A stretch of DNA of 64,000 bases. It comes from JBDIVL01 sp039794405 (GTDB taxonomy: Bacteria > Planctomycetota > Brocadiia > Brocadiales > Brocadiaceae). The translations under genes were made by a program, and so were the position numbers. The notes under the pieces were generated by a model. It saw only the letters and a list, made by a program, of their open reading frames with translations. It had not been told where the DNA came from and ran no database searches. Within the stretch, counting starts at the first letter, position 1, and each line of letters begins with the position of its first letter. The DNA is taken from NCBI GenBank assembly GCA_039794405.1, contig JBDIVL010000008.1, forward strand, positions 1 to 64,000, given 5' to 3'. Of this stretch, positions 20,861 to 28,885 are shown piece by piece.

Positions 20861-21634
20861 TTATAACTTTTTATTGTTTTCCTGCTGAATTACTTCCCTC
20901 GCAAGGGACATATAATCTTCGGAACCAGACGAATCCGGAGCGTATGAAATGACTGGCTGACCATGGCTAGGCGATTCCGAAAGCTTTACGTTTTTTCTAA
21001 CAATCGTATTGAACACCTTATCTACAAAATATTCTTTAACCTTCTCGACCACCTCGTTGCTAAGGCGGGTACGGCTCGCATACATGCAGAGAATTACTCC
21101 TGTAATTTCCAGATTATTATTTAATCTTTTCTGAACGATGCTAAAGGTATCAAGCAGTTTACTTACGCCACGTAATGCAAAAAATTCAGTTTGCACAGGA
21201 ATGAATATCTCATGTACTAATGTCAGAACATTAAGGGTTAATAAACCAAGAGAAGGAGGACAATCAAAAAGGATATAATCATATTGGTTTAGTACATTTT
21301 CCAAAAATTCTTTTAACACCGTCTCGCGCCCAACGATACCTACAAGCTCAATTTCAGCCCCAGAAAGGTCAATATCAGCAGGAATAATATCAAGGTTTGG
21401 TATGTGAGTACGGAGGATCACTTCTTCTGGCCTGCATTTCCCCATAATAAGATTATACACGGAACATTTTAGATTATGAATGTCCACTCCAAGATGCACA
21501 CTTAAATTGGCCTGTGGATCCATATCAACAGCCAACACCTTTTTACCTAACATTGCGAGGCAGGCACTCAGATTTGCAGTCGTGGTGGTCTTACCCACTC
21601 CCCCTTTCTGGTTGATTAAAGCAATACTTCTCAT
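20861..21634 (-). CDS. parA: ParA/Soj-family ATPase
   Basis: A 257-residue Walker-type ATPase of the ParA/MinD superfamily, which positions DNA or protein cargo by ATP-dependent dimerisation on the nucleoid. The deviant Walker A KGGVGKTT is at 10-17 with the signature lysine. Walker A' is DMDPQANLSVHLG (about 38-50) and Walker B is DYILFDCPPSLG (about 120-131). Length is typical of chromosomal Soj without an N-terminal HTH. A strong ribosome-binding site (AGGAGGT) precedes the ATG. No parB or parS-like repeat lies beside it. It is followed by a membrane-anchored protein and preceded by a PocR-domain sensor, so it may position something other than the chromosome. Confidence 0.92.
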   Translation of the reverse strand: MRSIALINQKGGVGKTTTTANLSACLAMLGKKVLAVDMDPQANLSVHLGVDIHNLKCSVYNLIMGKCRPEEVILRTHIPNLDIIPADIDLSGAEIELVGIVGRETVLKEFLENVLNQYDYILFDCPPSLGLLTLNVLTLVHEIFIPVQTEFFALRGVSKLLDTFSIVQKRLNNNLEITGVILCMYASRTRLSNEVVEKVKEYFVDKVFNTIVRKNVKLSESPSHGQPVISYAPDSSGSEDYMSLAREVIQQENNKKL

Positions 21635-21794
21635 TACGCATACCTCCTATAATTAAGGTAAGTTTTAATCAATATAAATTTCTGATGTTGTATTGCTTGT
21701 TATTTTTGTATTCCTTGTCCAATCAGGTTTTCCACTGGATAAAAGTTCAAAGACAAATTCGTCAAAAGTTTAGCGTGTATCATAAAGTACTTGT

Positions 21795-22346
21795 TCATGT
21801 TTTCATTGCGACCTCGCCCTGTTTCAAGGTATAGATACGGGCAAGAACTTTTGATATTAATTCTGTCGTCAAAACTACATGTTCCCGTGCGATCTTCAAA
21901 ATCGATCTCTGCATTAAAGGAGTTTTTTTTACTGCATCCCAAAGAATCTGGGCATCAATCCCAAACCGGTCTGCAATATCATATATATCAAATTTAGAAT
22001 GAAGGGGACTCGATATCGCAACACAGTGTGCACCAATTACTACATTCTCGTTGAGGTATATCGGTATCGAGAGTAGTTTTAAACCACCCGGGCATTTATC
22101 TTCAAAAGGCTTTTTGAAACAGATAGCGCTCTTCGATAATTCCCAACTGTACGACCGGCATCGGTCTCTGCCCTCGCTAATAAAACGCAGTGTTCTACAG
22201 TATAATGAATTATTCGTTTCATTAATAATATTTCCATCCACATCGTATACAATACCATGAGTATTCAGGAGGTTCATCAGGCAAATTTGAATATTGGAAA
22301 TAATCTCTGTTTCAAAATCAATCTTTAGCTTCCCATTCTGATCCAT
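21795..22346 (-). CDS. PocR ligand-binding domain protein
   Basis: A 183-residue single-domain protein that matches the PocR sensory domain, named after the propanediol regulator PocR. This PAS-like fold often binds small hydrocarbon derivatives through conserved cysteines. Visible features are a Cys/Arg cluster (DRCRSYSWE, about 57-65), AICFKKPFEDKCPGGLKLLSIPIY (shown here only in outline, about 70-94) and VIGAHCVA. There is no output domain, so it would act by binding a partner or is a remnant of a longer regulator. It precedes parA on the same strand with a 160-base gap. The call is good at the domain level only. Confidence 0.75.
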   Translation of the reverse strand: MDQNGKLKIDFETEIISNIQICLMNLLNTHGIVYDVDGNIINETNNSLYCRTLRFISEGRDRCRSYSWELSKSAICFKKPFEDKCPGGLKLLSIPIYLNENVVIGAHCVAISSPLHSKFDIYDIADRFGIDAQILWDAVKKTPLMQRSILKIAREHVVLTTELISKVLARIYTLKQGEVAMKT

Positions 22347-22998
22347 AGTGAGCCCGGAACACCCTCCAAAATAATCATCATTTGTGACAGTTCAGCCCAC
22401 TGCGGAGATGCTGGAAAGTCAGACACTGGAAGTTAGGAATTTTACTTCCGAACTTCCAGCTTCTCATGCATGTAGAGTCAAATAAATCTCGTTTTAGAAA
22501 TTTAAGCATTCGAAGAGAGCTTAAAGTCAAAGGATTCTACAGGAGCTTTTCGAAAAATAGATTTTTTTGACTATATTTTCTCTGCATTCTTCGCACTATT
22601 TTCAGTGAGCATCACCGTCTTTTAACCTCTATCACAGAGCTTGGAGGTTAAAAACATACCCGAAAGCAAGCATCGTCATCCCAAATGGAGCGAAGCGGAT
22701 TTATATTAGCGGTTTGAAGCCGGAAGCTATATTTCCGGGCTCCGATATCCAACTTCTCATTTTCCAAATCCCAATCTACAGAGAAATTCCCCGCTCCTTC
22801 TTCACCTGGAATAACATTTTCAGTTTTTCGGATAGGCTCCAAGTGCGCTATAATGTACACAAATCAAAAAGAATTTTCAACAAAACTTCTTAAGATATTT
22901 TATTAATTACAACGCCGCAATATTTCTTACTTCCAGCTTGAAACTCCTATACCTCCTGAAATCTCGGTGTTCTCTATCGAATTACCGTTTTATTGCGC
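22347..22998. other. Intergenic region with a dispersed repeat
   Basis: About 650 bases without a credible gene. The segment 22770-22862 is a divergent copy of the repeat at 10975-11075. An ORF on the minus strand across it (22648-22860) is probably just the repeat read in frame. Confidence 0.5.
22770..22862. repeat. Second dispersed repeat type, copy 2
   Basis: Alignable with 10975-11075 through acagagaaattcc, cacctggaataacat and tttttcggataggctcc. Divergence is considerable. No inverted-repeat ends could be defined. Confidence 0.4.
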
Positions 22999-25900
22999 TT
23001 ACCATTTCATTTTTAAAAATATTTTTACTACATCGAGATCAAAATGAATCCCTGCAAGGGACCGGATATGGTCGCGTACCTTTTCTTCCGGCCAACCTTT
23101 TCGGTATGGACGATCATACCGCATGGCATCCCACACATCTATCACCGTAAAGATGCGTGCAGCAAGTGGTATCTGTTCTCCCTTGATGCCCCTTGGATAA
23201 CCGGTACCATCCCATTTTTCATGATGGCAGTACGGAATATCAATTGCCGATTTCAAATAAGCAATGGGTGAGAGTAGGGCAAAGGCATATGTCGGGTGAC
23301 GCTGCATAATCATCCGTTCTTCATCGGAAAGAGGATGTGGCTTCAGGAGTATTTTATCGGGAATACCCATTTTGCCAATATCATGAAGTAATGCACCGCG
23401 ACGCATGTGAATAAGATCTTCAGACCCAACGCCCATCTCCCGTGCAAGACGAAGGGTCATTTCAGTAACACGCTGGGTATGCCCCTCGGTCTCTTCATCC
23501 CGGAGTTCAAGGGCACGGGACCAGCCTTCAAGCGTACAATCATAAGCCATTACGAGTTCAGCATTGGAACGTTGTATTTCATGAAACATCGTAGCATTAT
23601 CAATGACAATAGCTCCCTGCGTTGAGAGAACACCCAGAAACTCCAGCCATTCTTTATCAGGTATAAGAGCTGAACGGTGAAATATCTCGAGAACACCACT
23701 GACATGTCCCTTCGCTATGAGAGGCACAACAAAGTGAGAAACAAATCCTTCATCAGTAAGAAGTTTCGTACGAACAAAAACACTCTCTGATTTTCCCAAA
23801 TCGGGAACACTGATAAGCCGCCTGTCTACAACGGCCTGTCCGGCAGTTCCTTCTCCAATTCGCAGACAAGAACGTTGAATTGCATTTGAACGGAAACCAC
23901 GTCCAACGGCATACTCTAATGTCTTCATGGGTGGATTTAATAAGAGGACATCAGCGGCATCCACATTAAGCAAGGTAACAACCTTGTCTAAAAAGACATT
24001 AAGTGAAACATGCAGATCGAAACTGCCAGTAATTGCCACATCTACATCATGCAATCCGGATACCCGCTGCAATTGTAGACGGATCCGGTCCTCAACTTCC
24101 TTCCTCATAACGAATTGACCGATCTGGCTGCCAATAGATCCCGTCATATGAAGCAAACCATCGTCAGGCTGCCGTATTTCGTGACTGAAGAACTCAACGA
24201 CACCACGAATTTCATCACCACTCATTACGGGAAAGGCAAATGCAGCGTGTAAACCTTCCCTGGCTGCAGCCGATGACCGTGGAAAATTTGAATCATGAGT
24301 AACGTTGACTATCCAGGCAGGTTCACCACTAGCCCAAACACGGCCTGGCAACCCAACGCTCATCTGAAAGGTAGCCTGTTTGGTAATGGCTTTAAACCCT
24401 TCAGCCTGAAGTAAAGGAACATACCAGACTTCCATACAACGGAGTACATTACTTTGCTGGTCAACAAGCCAAATCGCTCCAAAATCCCAGCTTAGTGCCT
24501 CGCAAAGAATTTGAAGGATTTTTGATGAGGCCTCACGAACCGCTGTAGAATCTGCCAATACGCGTGTTACAGCATGTTGAGCGTTCAAGCGCCGCTCGCT
24601 CTGCACACGCAGGGTAGATTCCCTGATAATACCCATACCACCCATAATCCCTCCATTTGCATCCAGCAAGGGAAAGTGGGCACTGTCAAAATACCCATGC
24701 TTGTCTGTTTGTATAACGTTATAAGGCATTGCCAGACGGACAGATGCCTTACCCTTCACAGCATCCTTAAAGCTTTCTCCTTCTCCAACGCATTCGAGAA
24801 ATGGAAACACTTCGAAGGCAACTTTACCCAGTACATCCTCGGACGGCACACCCGATATCCGTTCCATAGCCTTGTTCCAAAGCGTGTACCGAAAATCTTT
24901 ATCATATGCAAGAATGCCATCCTGGCTTGACTCAATTAACAGACGAAACCTCTCATTGCTTTCTCGTAATTCATTGGTAATCCGTTTTAGTTCAGTAATG
25001 TCCTCTTTAATTGCAAGAAAATTGGTGACAATCCCTTCCGGGTCTTTTATAGATGATATGGTCGCTGATTCCCAATAAAATGTGCCATCCTTTTTCTTAT
25101 TACAAAATACACCACGCCACTCTCCCCCGGAATTAATAGTATCCCATAACCTCCTGTATTCTTCTGAAGGCGTTTGACCTGACTTTAAGATGCGTGGATT
25201 TTTTCCGATAACCTCTTCGGGTGCATAACCTGTTAGTTGAGAAAATTTGGGATTAACATATTCTATATTCCCTTTTATGCCGGTAATAATCACCGTAGCC
25301 GGACTTTGTTCCACGGCACGTGACAACTTGCGGAGCTGCGATTCCATTCTCTCGCGCCCGGTGATATCAATTCCAGTACCAATAACATACTCTACCGTAT
25401 CATCCTTTCCAAGGAGAACGGTATTTGACCATTCAATGAGACGGCGGTCTCCGTCCCGTGTTATCCAGTAATTCACATGTTTCATGGGAAATAGACCTTC
25501 CCGCAATCCGTGAAAAACAGATTTAACCGATGATAATTCTTCAGGAACCAGAAACAAATCCCAGAGATACCTGTCCTTTACCTCCTGAAACGAATACCCG
25601 GTTATCCGTTCACAGGTAAGGTTAAAACGTACAATTTTCCCCTGCCTGTCGAGAACTACGACGAGTGCTCCGGTAGTATCCAGAACCGCAGAAATAAAAT
25701 CACGGTCATTTTGCAGGGTCACCATCATCTGTTTCCGCTCGGTGATATCACGTACAACGATTATCGTGCCAAGGTACCTGCTTCCCCTAATAACAGGCGA
25801 AGCGGTAACCTCAAGATCCCTCTCTTTATGTACAACCTCACTTGCATAATACTCAACATTTCCTTCTTTAAAAACCTTCGGAATTTCTGCAAGTCTTTTT

Positions 25901-27075
25901 GTGACATCATGTAAACAGGATACCAAAGGATCACCTATACGGTACGCACCCCTGATTCCAAAAAAATCCTCGGCGGACGAATTTACTAATATCACATCGT
26001 CATCTGCATCGGCAAGTATAACACCCTCCTTCATGTCACGTATGAGCGCTTCCAGACGTAATTTTTCTGCAAGTACTGCACTGCGGGATTCTTTCGAGAG
26101 AAGATGTGCAAGAAAGATAGTGACCATCGCAACCGGAACCACCAAAACAAGGATGCGATTCCTCATTATCACTACAGAACGGAACGCCTCCTTAGTACTA
26201 ATCTCTATGAGAAGGACCCAACCCTTTGAGGGAATGTAACGGGAGGCACCAATAACCTCACTTCCAAAATAATTTTTGTAAACACCCCTTATTTCCCTGC
26301 CTGCGGCACCTTCACTTACGGGAAGGGTTTCCACTTTTTGCTGCATAACCCCACGGTTGAATTTCGATGGAGTAATGAGCAACTTTTCCTTGTTTACTAG
26401 GTAGATATCAAGCGTTTCTCTCCTTTTCAATCCGCGTACATGCGTTTCTTGCTCTGCCTGAAACTCCCCAGAAAGTATCTTATTTAACTCACTGGTATCA
26501 TAAAAATTAACAATTACGCCGAGAAGTGTACCCTTCTTTTTATCTGTTAATGGTGCAGCAACGGCAATCTGATATGTACATCCGTCTGCTGCAGAATTAT
26601 GAGATGTAAACACATCACTTATATAGACACCTTTCTTACCGTGAATGAAATACTCGCTTTCAGAAACATTCTGACCTATTAAAGTTTCATTCGTTGAGGC
26701 GATAACGTTACCGTTTAAGTCAACAACGGAAATCAGGCGTATCGTCTCATCCAGGGGCTTCTTATTACGCGTCAAATGTATATGTAACGCCTTTTGTGCC
26801 CTTTTACACGATTGAGATTCCATAACAGGCCTTTGCAGAATTTCGGCACTGTCACGAATGAAACCATCGGATGAGAAATCGGTGGCCCTACCTTTAACTG
26901 CATCCATAAAACTATAGAGATGACCCTCTTTTGCTTCTGCAGTGAGGGCTAAATCCTCAATTGCCTGCTTCTTTAACATCTGTTTCGCAAAACCATAACA
27001 CAAGTACCCAAGGACAGCCAGAGGAATTATTGCAGTAAAGATAAATGCTGTGATAAACTTTGCAGTTAATTTCAT
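22999..27075 (-). CDS. Large membrane sensor with Cache, PAS, GAF and HD-GYP domains
   Basis: A 1358-residue signalling protein. Transmembrane helix 1 is at about 7-27, a periplasmic Cache-type sensor region follows and helix 2 is near 325-345. Then come four PAS domains (about 350-470, 475-590, 600-720 and 725-850), two GAF domains (about 860-1010 and 1015-1165) and a C-terminal HD-GYP domain. The HD-GYP motifs are intact: HDIGKMGIPD with HD at 1231-1232, and HHEKWDGTGYPRG with GYP at 1292-1294. HD-GYP proteins hydrolyse cyclic di-GMP, so this protein probably lowers that messenger in response to several signals. PAS 2 and 3 contain the typical ITGYS/LTGYA motifs. It is a single-gene unit flanked by long spacers. 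Ligands are unknown. Confidence 0.93.
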   Translation of the reverse strand: MKLTAKFITAFIFTAIIPLAVLGYLCYGFAKQMLKKQAIEDLALTAEAKEGHLYSFMDAVKGRATDFSSDGFIRDSAEILQRPVMESQSCKRAQKALHIHLTRNKKPLDETIRLISVVDLNGNVIASTNETLIGQNVSESEYFIHGKKGVYISDVFTSHNSAADGCTYQIAVAAPLTDKKKGTLLGVIVNFYDTSELNKILSGEFQAEQETHVRGLKRRETLDIYLVNKEKLLITPSKFNRGVMQQKVETLPVSEGAAGREIRGVYKNYFGSEVIGASRYIPSKGWVLLIEISTKEAFRSVVIMRNRILVLVVPVAMVTIFLAHLLSKESRSAVLAEKLRLEALIRDMKEGVILADADDDVILVNSSAEDFFGIRGAYRIGDPLVSCLHDVTKRLAEIPKVFKEGNVEYYASEVVHKERDLEVTASPVIRGSRYLGTIIVVRDITERKQMMVTLQNDRDFISAVLDTTGALVVVLDRQGKIVRFNLTCERITGYSFQEVKDRYLWDLFLVPEELSSVKSVFHGLREGLFPMKHVNYWITRDGDRRLIEWSNTVLLGKDDTVEYVIGTGIDITGRERMESQLRKLSRAVEQSPATVIITGIKGNIEYVNPKFSQLTGYAPEEVIGKNPRILKSGQTPSEEYRRLWDTINSGGEWRGVFCNKKKDGTFYWESATISSIKDPEGIVTNFLAIKEDITELKRITNELRESNERFRLLIESSQDGILAYDKDFRYTLWNKAMERISGVPSEDVLGKVAFEVFPFLECVGEGESFKDAVKGKASVRLAMPYNVIQTDKHGYFDSAHFPLLDANGGIMGGMGIIRESTLRVQSERRLNAQHAVTRVLADSTAVREASSKILQILCEALSWDFGAIWLVDQQSNVLRCMEVWYVPLLQAEGFKAITKQATFQMSVGLPGRVWASGEPAWIVNVTHDSNFPRSSAAAREGLHAAFAFPVMSGDEIRGVVEFFSHEIRQPDDGLLHMTGSIGSQIGQFVMRKEVEDRIRLQLQRVSGLHDVDVAITGSFDLHVSLNVFLDKVVTLLNVDAADVLLLNPPMKTLEYAVGRGFRSNAIQRSCLRIGEGTAGQAVVDRRLISVPDLGKSESVFVRTKLLTDEGFVSHFVVPLIAKGHVSGVLEIFHRSALIPDKEWLEFLGVLSTQGAIVIDNATMFHEIQRSNAELVMAYDCTLEGWSRALELRDEETEGHTQRVTEMTLRLAREMGVGSEDLIHMRRGALLHDIGKMGIPDKILLKPHPLSDEERMIMQRHPTYAFALLSPIAYLKSAIDIPYCHHEKWDGTGYPRGIKGEQIPLAARIFTVIDVWDAMRYDRPYRKGWPEEKVRDHIRSLAGIHFDLDVVKIFLKMKW

Positions 27076-27547
27076 GGAAATACTATACGCACAAATTAAG
27101 CAATTCTAGCAAGGCAGGCCCCAAGCCAATGGAAAATGAGATGTATGATATCGTATATCCTGAATCGGGATCATGTATGTGCATTGAAAATTTGATTCAC
27201 GTGTGAAAAGAAATCGTATAGAAAGTATTTAAAGATATCTTCCGGTGGCACAGGCATAGAAAACATACAAAAGTTTCGTTCAACCGAAGACCATTGAACC
27301 GGCCGCGAAAATACACCTTTTCCATGGTAAATTTAAGAAAGCACCATCAATTATTAAAAGCATAATTATAATAGTGTTTCTAAAATAGGAAACCAAAAAA
27401 TACCAAAATCTAAAGTTCACATACATACCGACCACGTCTTCGTTGAAAAAGTCAGCCTGCTTATTACCAACAATTTTCCGTCTTTGTGATTTGGTATGAG
27501 AAAAAAGCTTGATAGGATGCATTTTTAAAACTATGTGATTTTCTCCC
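27076..27547. other. Intergenic region with hairpin repeat copy D
   Basis: About 470 bases. It contains a half copy of the GGTTCAA element (27245-27308). The rest is AT-rich with no gene or clear regulatory site seen. Confidence 0.5.
27245..27308 (+). repeat. GGTTCAA hairpin repeat, copy D (right half)
   Basis: ggcatagaaaacatacaaaag, then tttCGTTCAA...TTGAACCggcc. The upstream part matches the inter-hairpin segment of copy C (agcatagaaaacatgcaaaac). The left hairpin is missing and the right one is imperfect. Confidence 0.65.
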
Positions 27548-28618
27548 TTATGAGGTAAGCAGCTCATAATCCATACTTCCCAACCCGATTTCCTCTGCAT
27601 AAGTAATCTGAGTAGTGTAATCGATGTCTGGCCAGGCATTTTTAAAGAAATCTATGCCCGTGTGTTCCTTGATTATATCCGTTGTTGCCTTCTCAATAGC
27701 AACCGGGTCGGTAGAGGCAAGGACACCGATATCAGCAATATCCGGCTCATAGGCCGTATCCATACAATCACACTGCTTGGTAATGTGCGTCAAGAAATTA
27801 TAAAAGACGGCCTTCCCGGTTTTTCCCTGAAGAATGGCCAAACAGTACTCAGCGATCTTCTTTTGAATATTGATAGTATTCTCATCCCATGAAATCTTTA
27901 CAGCACCAAACTGGCAAACGGCCAAACATTCTCCGCAGCCAATACATATTTTAGGATCGATAATGGCATATTGCCCATTTGTCTCTATAGCCTTTACCGG
28001 ACACCACCTGCCACATACCCCGCAGGCAGTACATCGTTTTTTTATGATTTGGGGAATTACCCCCGAATGCTGTGCCAGTTTTCCGCCCCGTGATGAAAGC
28101 CCCATTCCAAGATTCTTCAGGGTAGCACCCATACCCGCCATCAAATGCCCGGTTACATGGGCAATCGAGACGATGACATTCGCTGCCCTGGCAATACCTG
28201 CAATATGGGCATACTTGCACATTTTCTGGTTAATCTCTACCTGCACGTCATGTTCACCAAAAAGTCCATCTCCAATAATAATAGGGGCACCAACACTCTC
28301 ATAACCAAAACCATGTTCGTGTGCATGGATAATGTGATCCACGGCATTTGTACGACGGCCCTGATATAAGGTATTTGTCTCTACCAGGAAGGGTTTACCG
28401 CTACACTCTTTTACTTTATCTACGATAGCCCTCACAATGGGAGGTTTAAGATGGCCAATGTTGCCTTTCTCGCCAAAGCTTGTCTTCACTGCCACCATAT
28501 CATCCTTTTGAATTGCACTCTTAAAGCCTGCTGAATCAAACAAATGTTTTGCCTTTTGGGCAAGAGATGAAATGTTCTCACCATTTTCTGCTTTGATAAA
28601 ATAGACCTTGCTTTTCAT
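27548..28618 (-). CDS. DUF362 domain protein with two [4Fe-4S] ferredoxin motifs
   Basis: A protein of 356 residues from the chosen start. The DUF362 domain surrounds an internal bacterial ferredoxin module with CTACGVCGRWCP and CIGCGECLAVC, each a full four-cysteine cluster motif. No transmembrane helix or signal peptide is seen, so it is cytoplasmic. DUF362/ferredoxin proteins are common in anaerobes and are presumed to transfer electrons or help assemble metal centres, but no reaction is established. An in-frame ATG at 28645 exists. I chose 28618 because GGAGGAAG lies 7-8 bases before it and the protein then begins MKSKVYFIKAENG, where conservation would be expected. It is transcribed alone, divergently from recG. 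Confidence 0.88.
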   Translation of the reverse strand: MKSKVYFIKAENGENISSLAQKAKHLFDSAGFKSAIQKDDMVAVKTSFGEKGNIGHLKPPIVRAIVDKVKECSGKPFLVETNTLYQGRRTNAVDHIIHAHEHGFGYESVGAPIIIGDGLFGEHDVQVEINQKMCKYAHIAGIARAANVIVSIAHVTGHLMAGMGATLKNLGMGLSSRGGKLAQHSGVIPQIIKKRCTACGVCGRWCPVKAIETNGQYAIIDPKICIGCGECLAVCQFGAVKISWDENTINIQKKIAEYCLAILQGKTGKAVFYNFLTHITKQCDCMDTAYEPDIADIGVLASTDPVAIEKATTDIIKEHTGIDFFKNAWPDIDYTTQITYAEEIGLGSMDYELLTS

Positions 28619-28730
28619 ATCTTTTCTTCCTCCATAAAAACTCATCTTTATCTCATAGAATAAAAATTATATCATCGGTGAGCATCCCTGTTAAGATTAA
28701 ATCATAGAACTCCACCGATGAAGATTCAAT

Positions 28731-28759
28731 TTGACAAATATTCGTGTGCGTCCTAATAT
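28731..28759 (+). promoter_or_regulatory. Sigma-70 promoter for recG
   Basis: TTGACA (28731-28736), a 17-base spacer and TAATAT (28754-28759). The match to consensus is close and the position and direction are right for recG. Transcription would start near 28766, giving a leader of about 120 bases that contains the hairpin at 28829-28856. Confidence 0.7.
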
Positions 28760-28828
28760 TGAGAGAAGTTTCATAATCTCAGGAAAATACTATTGTTTCA
28801 AATTAAGCCTTCGGCGACTTTTAACAGT

Positions 28829-28856
28829 GTAGTGGCAAGGTGCGCCTTGCCACTAC
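28829..28856. repeat. Perfect 12-bp hairpin in the recG leader
   Basis: GTAGTGGCAAGG-tgcg-CCTTGCCACTAC, a GC-rich perfect stem with a 4-base loop. It has no T-run and resembles REP-type hairpins. It lies inside a possible N-terminal extension of recG that starts at a TTG (28793), which is one reason to prefer the downstream ATG. Confidence 0.7.
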
Positions 28857-28885
28857 ATAGATGGTTTGAAATTCCTTCGCATCAA

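Noticed and set aside
22648..22860. 70-residue minus-strand ORF
   Set aside because: It lies across a dispersed repeat, has no ribosome-binding site and no domain.
28793..28885. Upstream TTG-initiated extension of RecG
   Set aside because: It contains a perfect hairpin repeat, has no good ribosome-binding site and adds sequence before the expected RecG N-terminus.
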